DNA from: Amarolinea aalborgensis
GTDB taxonomy: Bacteria > Chloroflexota > Anaerolineae > SSC4 > Amarolineaceae
NCBI RefSeq assembly: GCF_900491745.1
Contig: NZ_UETR01000005.1
Location: 248,001-312,000, forward strand
Direction: 5' to 3'
Length of the DNA stretch: 64,000 nt
Part shown: positions 16,607 through 24,802 of the stretch, in pieces
Layout of the letters: each line of letters opens with the position of its first letter
Position numbering within the stretch: the first letter of the stretch is position 1
Position numbers and translations under genes: made by a program
Notes under the pieces: model-generated
What the model saw: the letters and a program-made list of their open reading frames with translations, nothing else
What the model was told of the DNA's origin: nothing
The model's database searches: none

Positions 16607-16634
16607 GAAGATTGAAGATTGAAGATTGAAGATT
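16607..16634. repeat. four tandem copies of a 7-bp word (GAAGATT)
   Basis: GAAGATT occurs four times without interruption at 16607-16634, inside the otherwise featureless 16535-16744 gap. The following 100 bases contain loosely repeated words around CTCTGTGCTTT. It is a simple slippage repeat with no sign of function. Confidence 0.85.
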
Positions 16635-16744
16635 GCAGATGGTTGATTTTTGCTTTCTTGGCGTTTTCGCAGACAATGGCCAGAGCCCTGTGTTCTGCAC
16701 TCTGCGCTTTACACTCTGTGCTTCCCACAAGGAGACATTCAGAC

Positions 16745-16957
16745 ATGACACTCACGTTGCCGCAGGATGATCGTCGTCAGGTTCTCCAAATGGCGTCGTA
16801 CGACGCGTTGGCACAGCGCGCCTTCATGCAGGTCTCGCACCTGGTCGAACCGCCCAGCCACCTGTTCTCGCCGACGATGTTGGGTCGCGTGATAGGGCAC
16901 GTGGCGCGCAACAGTCGGCACGCGGTCGAAACCGCGCCAGGCGGACGAACGGTATGA
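16745..16957 (+). CDS. small protein translationally coupled to the flippase-like gene
   Basis: A 70-residue frame (MTLTLPQDDRRQVLQMASYD... ending APGGRTV) whose stop overlaps the next start as ATGA. AAGGAG lies about ten bases before its ATG. The protein is soluble, moderately basic and predicted helical, with no recognised motif. Evidence for expression is the ribosome-binding site and the coupled stop/start; there is no family match, so it could also be a leader peptide that helps translation of the membrane protein. Confidence 0.45.
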   Translation: MTLTLPQDDRRQVLQMASYDALAQRAFMQVSHLVEPPSHLFSPTMLGRVIGHVARNSRHAVETAPGGRTV

Positions 16958-17937
16958 CGTTGCGACGCAAATGGCCTGGTCGCGCCTCCGCGGGCCTGCG
17001 CTGGATCATCAGCGCCGCGGCTATGGCGCTGATCGTTCTGCTCTTCCCGCGGCTGGTGGATGTGCCCGCTGCGCTGCGCGCCGTGCAGCAGTCCGATTGG
17101 CGGCTTGACGTGTTGGCGTCGCTGGCGTTCGTTGCCGGCTTGCTTGCCTATGCCCAACGGTGGCGGCTGCTGCTGGCGGGCAAACCAGGCCTGGGCGAGA
17201 CCTTTCAAGCAGCCAATGCAGGGCATGCGGCCAACATCCTGCTGCCTTTTCGTGCAGGCGAGGCGCTGCGCGTGGCGATGCTGGGTCGTGCGGCGGCCCT
17301 GCCGTTGGCCGAAATTACCGCCAGCGTGGTGGTGGAGCGCGGCATCGAACAGGCGATGCGCGTGTTGGCGCTGGCCGGCGCGCTCGTCACCGGGCTGCGC
17401 CTGGAGCTTGCGCCGGCGGCGCTCATCGGCGTCGGCGGCACGCTCTTGCTGTTGACGTGGTTCGCAGCCTGGGCGCTGGGCCACCAGGCCGACATATTGG
17501 CGCAAGGACCGCGCTTGCTTGCCCGCCTGCCGCGTCTCAGCGAAGCGCGCGCGCGGCAAGGGCTGGCCGCGGCGTTGGCCGGAATCAACGACGCCGCGGC
17601 GTCAGGCCAGATTCGGCGCGCGCTGGGATGGTCAGTCATCACCTGGAGCTGCTTCTGGGCGTTTCAGATGCTGACGCTGGCGGCGTTGAATGGCGCGGGT
17701 CTAGCGACTTCCTCGTGGGCGGCGCTCTGCTTGGGAGCGCTGTTCATCGCGCCGCCTTCCGCGGCAACGCAGCCGGGCATCTACCACGCCGCGCTCGTGG
17801 CGCCGCTGGCGCTGCTTGGCTTCGATCGCGCGGGCTTGACCGCGTGGGCGGTCATGCTGCACTTGCAGCAAATGCTGTGGATGATCGGGCTGGCGCTCGT
17901 GGGCAGTGGGCTGCAGGTCATCCGGCGGGCGATCTGA
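16954..17937 (+). CDS. flippase-like membrane protein (LPG synthase TM-domain family)
   Basis: A 327-residue protein with seven or eight hydrophobic helices: AMALIVLLFPRLVDVPAAL at the start, then LDVLASLAFVAGLLAYAQRW, LLPFRAGEALRVAMLGRAAA, TASVVVERGIEQAMRVLALA and a C-terminal ALGWSVITWSCFWAFQM. The central LLPFRAGEALR and VVVERG blocks are characteristic of the UPF0104/AglD-like family, members of which move or use lipid-linked sugars. The aminoacyl-phosphatidylglycerol catalytic domain is absent. Start ATG overlaps the stop of the small upstream frame. Confidence 0.75.
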   Translation: MTLRRKWPGRASAGLRWIISAAAMALIVLLFPRLVDVPAALRAVQQSDWRLDVLASLAFVAGLLAYAQRWRLLLAGKPGLGETFQAANAGHAANILLPFRAGEALRVAMLGRAAALPLAEITASVVVERGIEQAMRVLALAGALVTGLRLELAPAALIGVGGTLLLLTWFAAWALGHQADILAQGPRLLARLPRLSEARARQGLAAALAGINDAAASGQIRRALGWSVITWSCFWAFQMLTLAALNGAGLATSSWAALCLGALFIAPPSAATQPGIYHAALVAPLALLGFDRAGLTAWAVMLHLQQMLWMIGLALVGSGLQVIRRAI

Positions 17938-17953
17938 CCATCGCTCGCACCGC

Positions 17954-20116
17954 TCAGCCTGTCAGGCCGCCAATCTCCCGCTGCCACAGCACATCAGTGA
18001 CGCGCTCGATGGCGGTCTTGAGATGACGGCGGTACGTGCTAAAGGGCAGATCGAGCAGCTCAGCCGCCTGTTCCTGGGTGGGGGCCGGGTGCAAATAGGT
18101 GTGATACAACACACGGTAGAACTTCACATCGCGCGGCGTCTGCTGCAGCGTATCGGCCGCCTCTTTCAACAAGGTCTGCAGCACGCTAATCCGTTCGATT
18201 TGGTTGGCCTGTGGACTGGCTTGGTCGTTGACGACGCGCGAGCGCAGCAGGGGATTGGCCTGCAGCAGGTTGTGCCGCGTCAGATCGCGCAAGGCATCAC
18301 GCACTGCATTGGCGAACTCGGCCTCGCTCAAGACCATCAACGGCGCCGCGGTGGGCGGCGGCGGGGTCACACTGGCATTTGCGATCTCACGTTCGCCCAA
18401 CAACGCCAGCCAGGCCAATGGCGGCACGGTGCGCCAATTGTGCCCAAAAGCGCCGTAAACCTGGCTGCCGACATGAAAATCAAGCTCTGGCACGCGCAGC
18501 AAATCTGCGTAGGTGAGGACGCCCATCCAAAAATCGGGCTGCAAGCAAGGAAAGATCGTGTAGACGAGGCCGGGCGTGGTGAGATAGTGGCGTACGATGG
18601 TCACAAACAACAGGCTTTGCACGGGCGATACGGCCTGGTAGGTGTCGCGCGCCATCCAATAGCGGAAGAGCGTGGCTGATTCGCCTGTGCGCAGGGGCGC
18701 ATGGCGCTGCACATACGCCCAGGCTTTACCCACGGCCGGGTCAACCTGGGCGTCTTCCGCGCTGATTTGATGCAAGGCGACCATCACGAGGAGGCCGGCC
18801 GGCAAATCGCCAGCGGCGGCGCCGTGCTCCCGCGCCACAAGGACCCCCTTAGGCTGGCGTTTGATCCAGTAGGCGGCCAACTGCGCCGACTCTGCTCCTT
18901 CGTGCTGTTTTACCAAGGCCAAGATGCCAGGTTCATCAGTGGGACGGAACGCATCCATCATCACATTGCCGCCTGAAGCCTGCCATTCAAAATAGGGGCG
19001 AACCGCCGGATTGTCTCGATGCAGGAAAATCAAGTCGAACAGATAGCGCTGCTGCTCTGGTCCCTGGGTGTGCTGCAGGCGGCTGAGATAATAGGTGCGA
19101 GCGCGCTTGTGCAGTTCCGCGTACCAGTCAGGATTACGCCAGCGTAGGTCCGCGGCCAGCGAGTCGCGCGCCAGGTCATGGGGAAAGACGCCCTGGGGTC
19201 CAGTTTCAACAAACGACAGGCTGCACAGCCAGTCGAACAGGTCATGGACATCGGGAATGCCCAGCATCTCGGCCAAGATCGCCTCAGTCATCAGGCGCAC
19301 CATGGCGCATGCCTCCAAAGCTGCACGATGGGCCGGCCCGGGCACTTTACGCGCCAACTGCTCCACCAGCGTGCGGACGATGTCGAGCGCAGCCTCCGGT
19401 TGAAAGCTAATTTCCTGCCGCTGCGCAAACAGGTCGGCAATCAGCGAAAGCGCCAGCGGATGACCGTGCGTAAAGGTCACGATGCGTTCATGTTGTTCAG
19501 TCGGTACGTGCGCCTTGTTCAGATAGGACGCGCTCTCGTCCGGGCTGAGGTTGCGCAGGGACACAACCCTGACCAGACTGCGCCAACCGGGGTCCGCGTG
19601 CCAGGCAGGCGAGAGGGGCCGGCGACCAGCGATCACGGTCAAAATGCTGTCAGACCATTGGGGCAAGAAGGTATTACTCAGCCAGTGATCCAGAGGGGCA
19701 ATCAACTCATAGGTATCCAGGAAGATCACCAGCCGATCCGTCCGCTCGGCCAGCGCCTGCGTGGCCGTGACGCCAGGGGGCAGTTGGAGCAAGAGATGAA
19801 GGGCCATCAAGAACGACTCAGGGGTTGGCTCCAGGTTGCGCGCATCGAGATACAACGTGGCAACCTGCGCTTCTTCTGACAACGCAGTCAAGGTGCGCAT
19901 CAGCGTGGTTTTGCCAATTCCGCCCGGCCCAAAGACGTACAAGACATTAAACGGAAGTTCGTCAGCTTCCAGGGCAGCGCGAAACAGCGCCACTTCGGTG
20001 GCTCGTCCAACGAACTGGTTCTGCCGTGAAGCATTCAATCGTTGCGCTAAACGCCGCGACATCGGCAATGCCTCCCCATACTCAAAAGTTGACGCGCTGG
20101 TAAGGTTGAGGTCCAT
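17954..20116 (-). CDS. STAND-type NTPase regulator with C-terminal winged/HTH domain
   Basis: A 720-residue protein. The NTPase core has Walker A VFGPGGIGKTTLMRTL around residue 62, Walker B DRLVIFLDTYELIAPLDHWL near 125, and a sensor ILTVIAGRRPLSPAW; the helical part with THGHPLALSLIADL (a GxP module) follows. Residues 330-660 are helical with no clear repeat. The last 45 residues, PTQEQAAELLDLPFSTYRRH then TDVLWQREI, form a HTH of the kind used for DNA binding by Chloroflexota STAND proteins. A ligand-switched transcription regulator is the natural reading. ATG at 20116 is preferred because TACAAT at 20155-20150 is a good -10 box. Confidence 0.75.
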   Translation of the reverse strand: MDLNLTSASTFEYGEALPMSRRLAQRLNASRQNQFVGRATEVALFRAALEADELPFNVLYVFGPGGIGKTTLMRTLTALSEEAQVATLYLDARNLEPTPESFLMALHLLLQLPPGVTATQALAERTDRLVIFLDTYELIAPLDHWLSNTFLPQWSDSILTVIAGRRPLSPAWHADPGWRSLVRVVSLRNLSPDESASYLNKAHVPTEQHERIVTFTHGHPLALSLIADLFAQRQEISFQPEAALDIVRTLVEQLARKVPGPAHRAALEACAMVRLMTEAILAEMLGIPDVHDLFDWLCSLSFVETGPQGVFPHDLARDSLAADLRWRNPDWYAELHKRARTYYLSRLQHTQGPEQQRYLFDLIFLHRDNPAVRPYFEWQASGGNVMMDAFRPTDEPGILALVKQHEGAESAQLAAYWIKRQPKGVLVAREHGAAAGDLPAGLLVMVALHQISAEDAQVDPAVGKAWAYVQRHAPLRTGESATLFRYWMARDTYQAVSPVQSLLFVTIVRHYLTTPGLVYTIFPCLQPDFWMGVLTYADLLRVPELDFHVGSQVYGAFGHNWRTVPPLAWLALLGEREIANASVTPPPPTAAPLMVLSEAEFANAVRDALRDLTRHNLLQANPLLRSRVVNDQASPQANQIERISVLQTLLKEAADTLQQTPRDVKFYRVLYHTYLHPAPTQEQAAELLDLPFSTYRRHLKTAIERVTDVLWQREIGGLTG

Positions 20117-20400
20117 TCGAGGTTGTACGTGGGGGGCTACAGGGCTGCTATTGTAGCACGGTCGAAGCAAACATGATAATCAGGACGCACAAGACCGTCG
20201 GTCTGTAACGGCGGCATCTGTAAGAATTCTAGCAGCGCGGGGTAATCCAGGCCAGTATACTCATCTCAATCCTGCTGCTTTCATGTCATGTCGGGAAGAA
20301 TCATGATCAAAACACTCACCTTCGATGGTTCGCGCATGCGCGAGGATGCAGCGCGCCCATTGACCGCTTGGCTCAAAGACCTCGCTGGGGCGTGCGCGCC
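20117..20400. other. intergenic region between divergent STAND and lipoprotein hydrolase genes
   Basis: A minus-strand -10 box TACAAT lies at 20155-20150 with only a weak -35 (TATCAT, 20178-20173). On the plus side no convincing promoter was found. Nothing else is recognisable here. Confidence 0.4.
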
Positions 20401-21669
20401 GTGAAGCGTTGGCGCTTATGGGCTTGGCGGGCTGGCACAAGACAGATCGAGCGCCAGGCTCGGAGATCGGGCAGAGGCATGGCCTTGTTGGCGGCGCTGC
20501 TGGTCGTGCTGGGATGGCTGGCGGCCTGTCAGGGCGACAGCAGCACGGCCGCCGAGCAGCGCCAGGCTGCAGCCGTCGCGTCCACGGTGTCGGCAACGCC
20601 GGGGTCGGTCGCAACCGCTGCGCCGACCGCAACCGCCGTCATAACGGCCACGGCCGATCCTACGGCCACGGCCAGCCCCACGGCCACCGATACACGCGCC
20701 CCAACCCCCACGGACACGGCGACGCCCACCGCTGTGGCGCCGTTTCCAACCGCGACTAGCGCGGTGCAGGCGACGCCCACCGCGTCGTCGTCCGTTGCGC
20801 CCAACCAGGCAGCCGCGTGGACCATTGCCGCGATGGCCGCACGCACCTACGGCGGCGGAACGCTGACTGATCGCGGCAAACAAGGGACGGAGCGGGGTTT
20901 CACACGCAACTTGATCACTTATGCAAGCGATGGGCTGACCATCTATGGCTTCATGGACACGCCAACGGGGTCGGGGCCGTTTCCGGTGATCATCGTCCTT
21001 CATGGTTATGTCGAGCCGTCGCAATACGGCGTCCTGACCTACACCACGCGCTATGCCGATGCGCTGGCGCGCGCTGGGTACATCGTCATCCACCCCAACC
21101 TGCGCAACTTCCCGCCTTCGGACGAGGGAGCGGACGTGTTCCGCACGGGGATGACGGCTGACATCTTGAACCTGATCGCCATCGTGCAGACGCAGGGCGG
21201 CCAGCCCGGGCTGCTGGCCGCGGCCGATCCGCAGCATATCGGGCTGTGGGGGCACAGCCTGGGCGGCGGGCTGGCGCTGCGCGTCATCACCATCAGCCCG
21301 CTGGTCCAGGCGACGGTGCTGTACGCCGCGCTCAGCGGCGACGAGCAGCGCAATTTCGATTATGTCTACCGTGCCAGCGCCGGCCAGCGGGGCGCGGTTG
21401 AATACCACACGCCGCCGGAGATTGTGCGCGAGATTTCACCGCTCTTTCACCTCGATCGGGTGCAGGGCGCGATCAGCATCCACCACGGCGCGGACGATGC
21501 CGGTATTCCGCTGTTCATCGCCGCCGACTTATGCAACCGCTTGCAGAAGCTGGGCAAAACGGTGGAATGCTTCACCTACCCCGGCCAGGGCCACATCTTC
21601 ACCGGCCGCAGCGATGATCTCCTGATTCAGCGCAGCCTTGACTTCTTTGCGACCTATCTGCGGCCGTAA
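20401..21669 (+). CDS. secreted alpha/beta-hydrolase lipoprotein
   Basis: The N-terminal region holds a basic stretch, a hydrophobic core (MALLAALLVVLGWLAACQG) ending in a lipobox-like LAAC, and a long Thr/Pro/Ala linker to about residue 135. The hydrolase domain follows: oxyanion region VIIVLHGYVEPSQY, nucleophile elbow IGLWGHSLGGGLAL (Ser), acid in IHHGADDAGIP, and histidine in YPGQGHIFTG. It resembles dienelactone hydrolase and prolyl-oligopeptidase-like esterases and would sit on the outer face of the membrane. The start is uncertain: GTG 20401 is used; ATG 20479 would leave the shortest possible signal peptide. Confidence 0.8.
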   Translation: MKRWRLWAWRAGTRQIERQARRSGRGMALLAALLVVLGWLAACQGDSSTAAEQRQAAAVASTVSATPGSVATAAPTATAVITATADPTATASPTATDTRAPTPTDTATPTAVAPFPTATSAVQATPTASSSVAPNQAAAWTIAAMAARTYGGGTLTDRGKQGTERGFTRNLITYASDGLTIYGFMDTPTGSGPFPVIIVLHGYVEPSQYGVLTYTTRYADALARAGYIVIHPNLRNFPPSDEGADVFRTGMTADILNLIAIVQTQGGQPGLLAAADPQHIGLWGHSLGGGLALRVITISPLVQATVLYAALSGDEQRNFDYVYRASAGQRGAVEYHTPPEIVREISPLFHLDRVQGAISIHHGADDAGIPLFIAADLCNRLQKLGKTVECFTYPGQGHIFTGRSDDLLIQRSLDFFATYLRP

Positions 21670-21681
21670 GCAGCCGTCCGC

Positions 21682-22929
21682 TCATTCGGCCCAGCGCCAA
21701 CTGCTGCTGTCGCGCGCATCTTCGATAATCACGTTATGCGCGTCCAGCGTGGCGCGCAGTTGATCGGCCAACGCCCACTGCTTATCGGTGCGCAGCTTCT
21801 GGCGTAACGCGACGAGGTCCGCGATCAACGGCGCCGCAGCAAAGCCGCGCTGACTGGCTTCTTCGAGCCAGATCGCCAGCAGGGCCAGCATTTCACGCAC
21901 CATCAACTCGATTTCATTCGACACGGCTGCATGCAGGCCGGTTGGCGCTGCGGTCTGAATGGCTTCCAGCAGCGCGTGGATGTAGCCAACCGCGCTGGCT
22001 GGATTGCGATCCCCGTACAGCGCATGGCGAAACGTATGCGCCACCTCGCTCGCCTGGTTGTACAGCGCAGCCGATGGATCGGTGGGCGCCAGGCTGTCGG
22101 CGGCCGGCCGGCGGCCACTGCCCTGGTGGCGCAGTTCGTCGAAAGAGAATGTCTCGCCGCTGGCGAAGACCCGATCCGGCGCGCCATCCAGGGTGCGGAT
22201 GGTGACCGCGCCCTGACCGAACACGCGGCAGCGTTGGGCGCCCGGCTCGATGATGCACGCGGTAAATTCATCAATGCCCAGGATCACGATCGTGCGCGGC
22301 AGCATCTGCTCCAGCTTGCGCAGACGCACTTCGCCCATGAAACAGCGCGAGGTGTCATGGGTCTCGCCGCTGCTGTTGTTCCAGTGCGGCACCACGGCCA
22401 GGTCAAGGCCGTAACGGCCCAACAGATCAAGCCCTTCGATCCAGTGCAGATCGAGGCCAACCTTGTAAATCTCGTAGACCGGCAGCGTCCACCGGCCCAT
22501 GGCGGTGACGGCGGCGCTGGCAAAGACCAGGTGGCTGCCCGATGCCAGTTTGCCGGCCATGGTCTCGAAGACAGCCGTATGACGCCAGGCGCGCACCGCA
22601 TAGGTGGGACTGCCCGGCCCGGCGAAGAGATAGTTCGCGCGCCGCAGCTTGCGCAGCACCCCTTCCATCTGGCCGGGCGTCGGATAGGTTGTCGTTGGGA
22701 AAGAGATCGTGTCCAGGGTCAGGCCAAAATGGGTCGCAAAGTATTCCACGGCGCGCAGCGAGATGCTGTCCACGTTCAACTCAAAGTTGGCCGGTGTGTC
22801 AATGAACACCGGCTGCACCGCGCCTTTGATGCCATCCATGATGAGGCGATGCACATGGACCATCGTCGTGGTCATTTCCCCCGACCCCATGAGGGTCAAG
22901 GTGCCGGCTGTTTCATTCAGGTGATGCAT
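21682..22929 (-). CDS. peptidase S51-like protein fused to a CysRS-type C-terminal helical domain
   Basis: Residues 8-250 resemble the class-I glutamine-amidotransferase-like fold of cyanophycinase/peptidase E: LTLMGSGEMTTTMVHVHRLI, IDTPANFELNVDSIS, a nucleophile-position segment LFAGPGSPTYAVRAW, and VFASAAVTAMGRWTLPVYEI. Residues 290-415 match the cysteinyl-tRNA synthetase tail: a helical bundle and the end motif LRTDKQWALADQLRATLD then IIEDARDSSSWRW, where CysRS has K-x-W-x-x-AD-x-IR and a final DT-x-x-G-x-x-W. There is no synthetase catalytic domain. Whether the S51 serine triad is complete is unclear. Confidence 0.7.
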   Translation of the reverse strand: MHHLNETAGTLTLMGSGEMTTTMVHVHRLIMDGIKGAVQPVFIDTPANFELNVDSISLRAVEYFATHFGLTLDTISFPTTTYPTPGQMEGVLRKLRRANYLFAGPGSPTYAVRAWRHTAVFETMAGKLASGSHLVFASAAVTAMGRWTLPVYEIYKVGLDLHWIEGLDLLGRYGLDLAVVPHWNNSSGETHDTSRCFMGEVRLRKLEQMLPRTIVILGIDEFTACIIEPGAQRCRVFGQGAVTIRTLDGAPDRVFASGETFSFDELRHQGSGRRPAADSLAPTDPSAALYNQASEVAHTFRHALYGDRNPASAVGYIHALLEAIQTAAPTGLHAAVSNEIELMVREMLALLAIWLEEASQRGFAAAPLIADLVALRQKLRTDKQWALADQLRATLDAHNVIIEDARDSSSWRWAE

Positions 22930-23007
22930 GGTCCTACTCTCCTGGCAAAAATCCCCGCGCTCAACCTAGAAGGGGCATACGAGTTTGACGAAGGCAGGCG
23001 CAGAGAG

Positions 23008-23964
23008 TCACCGGATGCGCACGCGCACAGACCAGGTGCGTGTGCTGCGGCCGGCGACGGTTGCAAACGCGTTCCAGTCTGGACCGGAGGCGGTGGCCAG
23101 GTCATCGGGCATGCCCGTGCACGGTTCCAGTCCCAGGTTGAAGTACGGGGCCGTGCCGGCGCCAGACCAGCCGCCGTAGTTGAGCCACAGCCCCACAAAC
23201 GGCACCTCCGTAGGATCGAACTCGAAACGCAGTTCCCGCCCGCTCCCTGGATCGCGCAGCGCTGCCCAGCCCTCGGTCAGCGGCCCCACGTACAGTTTGG
23301 CCGCCCAGCCAGCACCGTGGGCAGGCACTTGCGTCAAATCCAATTCTCCTGCCCGCGGCCAGGTGAACCGCTCAGGCAATGCGTGATCCGTGGTGCGCAC
23401 GGGACTGCCCGCCGGCAGCCGCAGCTGCATCCCCGGTCTGATCGCCAGCAGCGGATGGGCGCACCAGAGATAGGCAAACGACGCCTCGCTAAAGTTCGTC
23501 AACTCGTAGACCAGATCGAACGCTGGCTCGTCATGCGCCAGTCGCAGCGTGCGCGTCAGACGATACGGAAATTCGTCGCCTGTGGTCGCCAAGCGCAGGC
23601 CGTCCGCCGTATCCTCAACATCCCAGGCGTGCGCCCACACTTCGCCATGATCCCGAATCGGGCGGCCGTGCCACGGCGGCAGCGGATACGGCCCCGAGCC
23701 AACGGCTGGAAAACATTCATCCCAGCCGCCGATGTCCGCCTCGCGGACGTAGGACGATGTGGCGCCAGGCAGTTGCCAGGGCAGGTAAGGGTTGTGCCAA
23801 AGCCACTCGCGGCCGTCGGCATCCAGCAGCGAGGCGATCTTGGCGCCCCAGGTCGGTAAAACGGTCACCGTGCAGAACGGCGACCGGCATACAAAGGCGG
23901 GCAGACCGCGATAGGTAGCCTGCACAAAACGGGGAGATTCGCTGACGCGTGGCTGCGTGGTCAT
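23008..23964 (-). CDS. galactose mutarotase-like protein
   Basis: A 318-residue beta-supersandwich of the aldose-1-epimerase class. VTVLPTWGAKIASLLDADGREWLW is the usual first strand pair (seen at residues 33-56), GWDECFPAVGSGPYPLPPWH and PIRDHGEVWAHAW give the sugar-binding region with a conserved His, and FAYLWCAHPLLAIRPG supplies the second His. The end ...YFNLGLEPCTGMPDDL carries the Glu that acts as base. Expected to interconvert anomers of an aldose or to bind a carbohydrate. Its family is broad, so the substrate is open. Confidence 0.8.
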   Translation of the reverse strand: MTTQPRVSESPRFVQATYRGLPAFVCRSPFCTVTVLPTWGAKIASLLDADGREWLWHNPYLPWQLPGATSSYVREADIGGWDECFPAVGSGPYPLPPWHGRPIRDHGEVWAHAWDVEDTADGLRLATTGDEFPYRLTRTLRLAHDEPAFDLVYELTNFSEASFAYLWCAHPLLAIRPGMQLRLPAGSPVRTTDHALPERFTWPRAGELDLTQVPAHGAGWAAKLYVGPLTEGWAALRDPGSGRELRFEFDPTEVPFVGLWLNYGGWSGAGTAPYFNLGLEPCTGMPDDLATASGPDWNAFATVAGRSTRTWSVRVRIR

Positions 23965-24131
23965 GATTTCGCTTCCTCACCTGTTAAGGGCAATTTTGTG
24001 GATTACACCGGACAAACTCGTCAAGTTCCAGCAGTGTATGCCATGCCGCACCCTTGCGCAAGTTCGCACTGAGTCCTGCGTGCAGGTCAGATTGGGAGCG
24101 GGTCGGGCGATTGAGTGTTCGTCGTGAGCGG

Positions 24132-24258
24132 CTCACCGCACGGTTCGACAGGCTCACCGCACGGTTCGACAGGCTCACCGCACGGTTCGACAGGCTCACC
24201 GCACGGTTCGACAGGCTCACCGCACGGTTCGACAGGCTCACCGTACGGTTCGACAGGC
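24132..24258 (+). repeat. 21-bp tandem array inside element copy 1
   Basis: Six to seven units of CACGGTTCGACAGGCTCACCG at a strict 21-bp period, one with T for C (CCGTAC). The array is followed by a single inverted relative (CCTGAGCTTGTCGAAGG), so the transcript can fold units against this cap. Confidence 0.9.
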
Positions 24259-24366
24259 TCACCGCACGGGGCCTGAGCTTGTCGAAGGCCGCTGTCAGGC
24301 CCGATAGGGCCTTTCACCTCGTAGCCCGATCCGTTCACGGTCGGGCGGCGTTGGTTGCGCGCACGC

Positions 24367-24622
24367 CATCCGGTGCAACCCCGCCGGAGGCCAAAGGCCA
24401 TCCGGTGCAACCCCGCCGGAGGCCAAAGGCCATCCGGTGCAACCCCGCCGGAGGCCAAAGGCCATCCGGTGCAAACCCGCCGGAGGCCAAAGGCCATCCG
24501 GTGCAAACCCGCCGGAGGCCAAAGGCCATCCGGTGCAACCCCGCCGGAGGCCAAAGGTCATCCGGTGCAACCCCGCCGGAGGCCAAAGGTCATCCGGTGC
24601 AACCCCGCCGGAGGCCAAAGGC
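24367..24622 (+). repeat. 32-bp tandem array inside element copy 1
   Basis: Eight head-to-tail units starting CATCCGGTGCAACCCCGCCG at 24367, 24399, 24431 and so on to 24591, plus a partial unit at 24623. Units differ at one or two positions only (CAACCC/CAAACC; GGCCAT/GGTCAT). All six frames are open because 32 is not a multiple of three and no unit has a stop. Copy 2 has a single unit. Confidence 0.93.
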
Positions 24623-24802
24623 CATCCGGCTACGAGGTGCAAGCCCCTGCGGGGCTACGTCCCCAATTTGAAATACACCCCGGAGTCCTGCGTGTAGGTC
24701 AGATTGGAGTCATGCGCCGTGACGCCGGGTGCATGCCGACCGTCAGATAACCAGATGCAGTCCAACGTGAAGGATGAGCACTTGCCGCACGGAGATAAAC
24801 CC

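Larger units (their letters stand above)
24078..24680. mobile_element. MITE-like repeat element, copy 1
   Basis: About 600 bp without a credible gene, related to copy 2 at 40376-40847. Both have the same order: imperfect terminal repeat, a 21-bp array, an inverted cap (CCTGAGCTTGTCGAAGGCC), a spacer with CCCGATCCGTTCACGGTCGG, then a 32-bp unit, a CATCCGGCTACGAGGTGC segment and the other terminal repeat ending TTTGAAATACACCC. The left terminus here is worn (GCGTGCAGGTCAG versus GGGTGCATTTCAG in copy 2). A 27-bp imperfect direct repeat (24071-24098 and 24683-24709, three differences) flanks it. Open frames over it are by-products of repeats. Confidence 0.75.

Noticed and set aside
24367..24622. 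CRISPR array suggested by regular 32-bp repeats
   Set aside because: Units are head to tail with no spacers of different sequence, and no cas gene is near.
24054..24697. Proline/arginine-rich proteins encoded over the repeat element in several frames
   Set aside because: All frames are open because repeats lack stops and have a period not divisible by three; there is no ribosome-binding site or family match.
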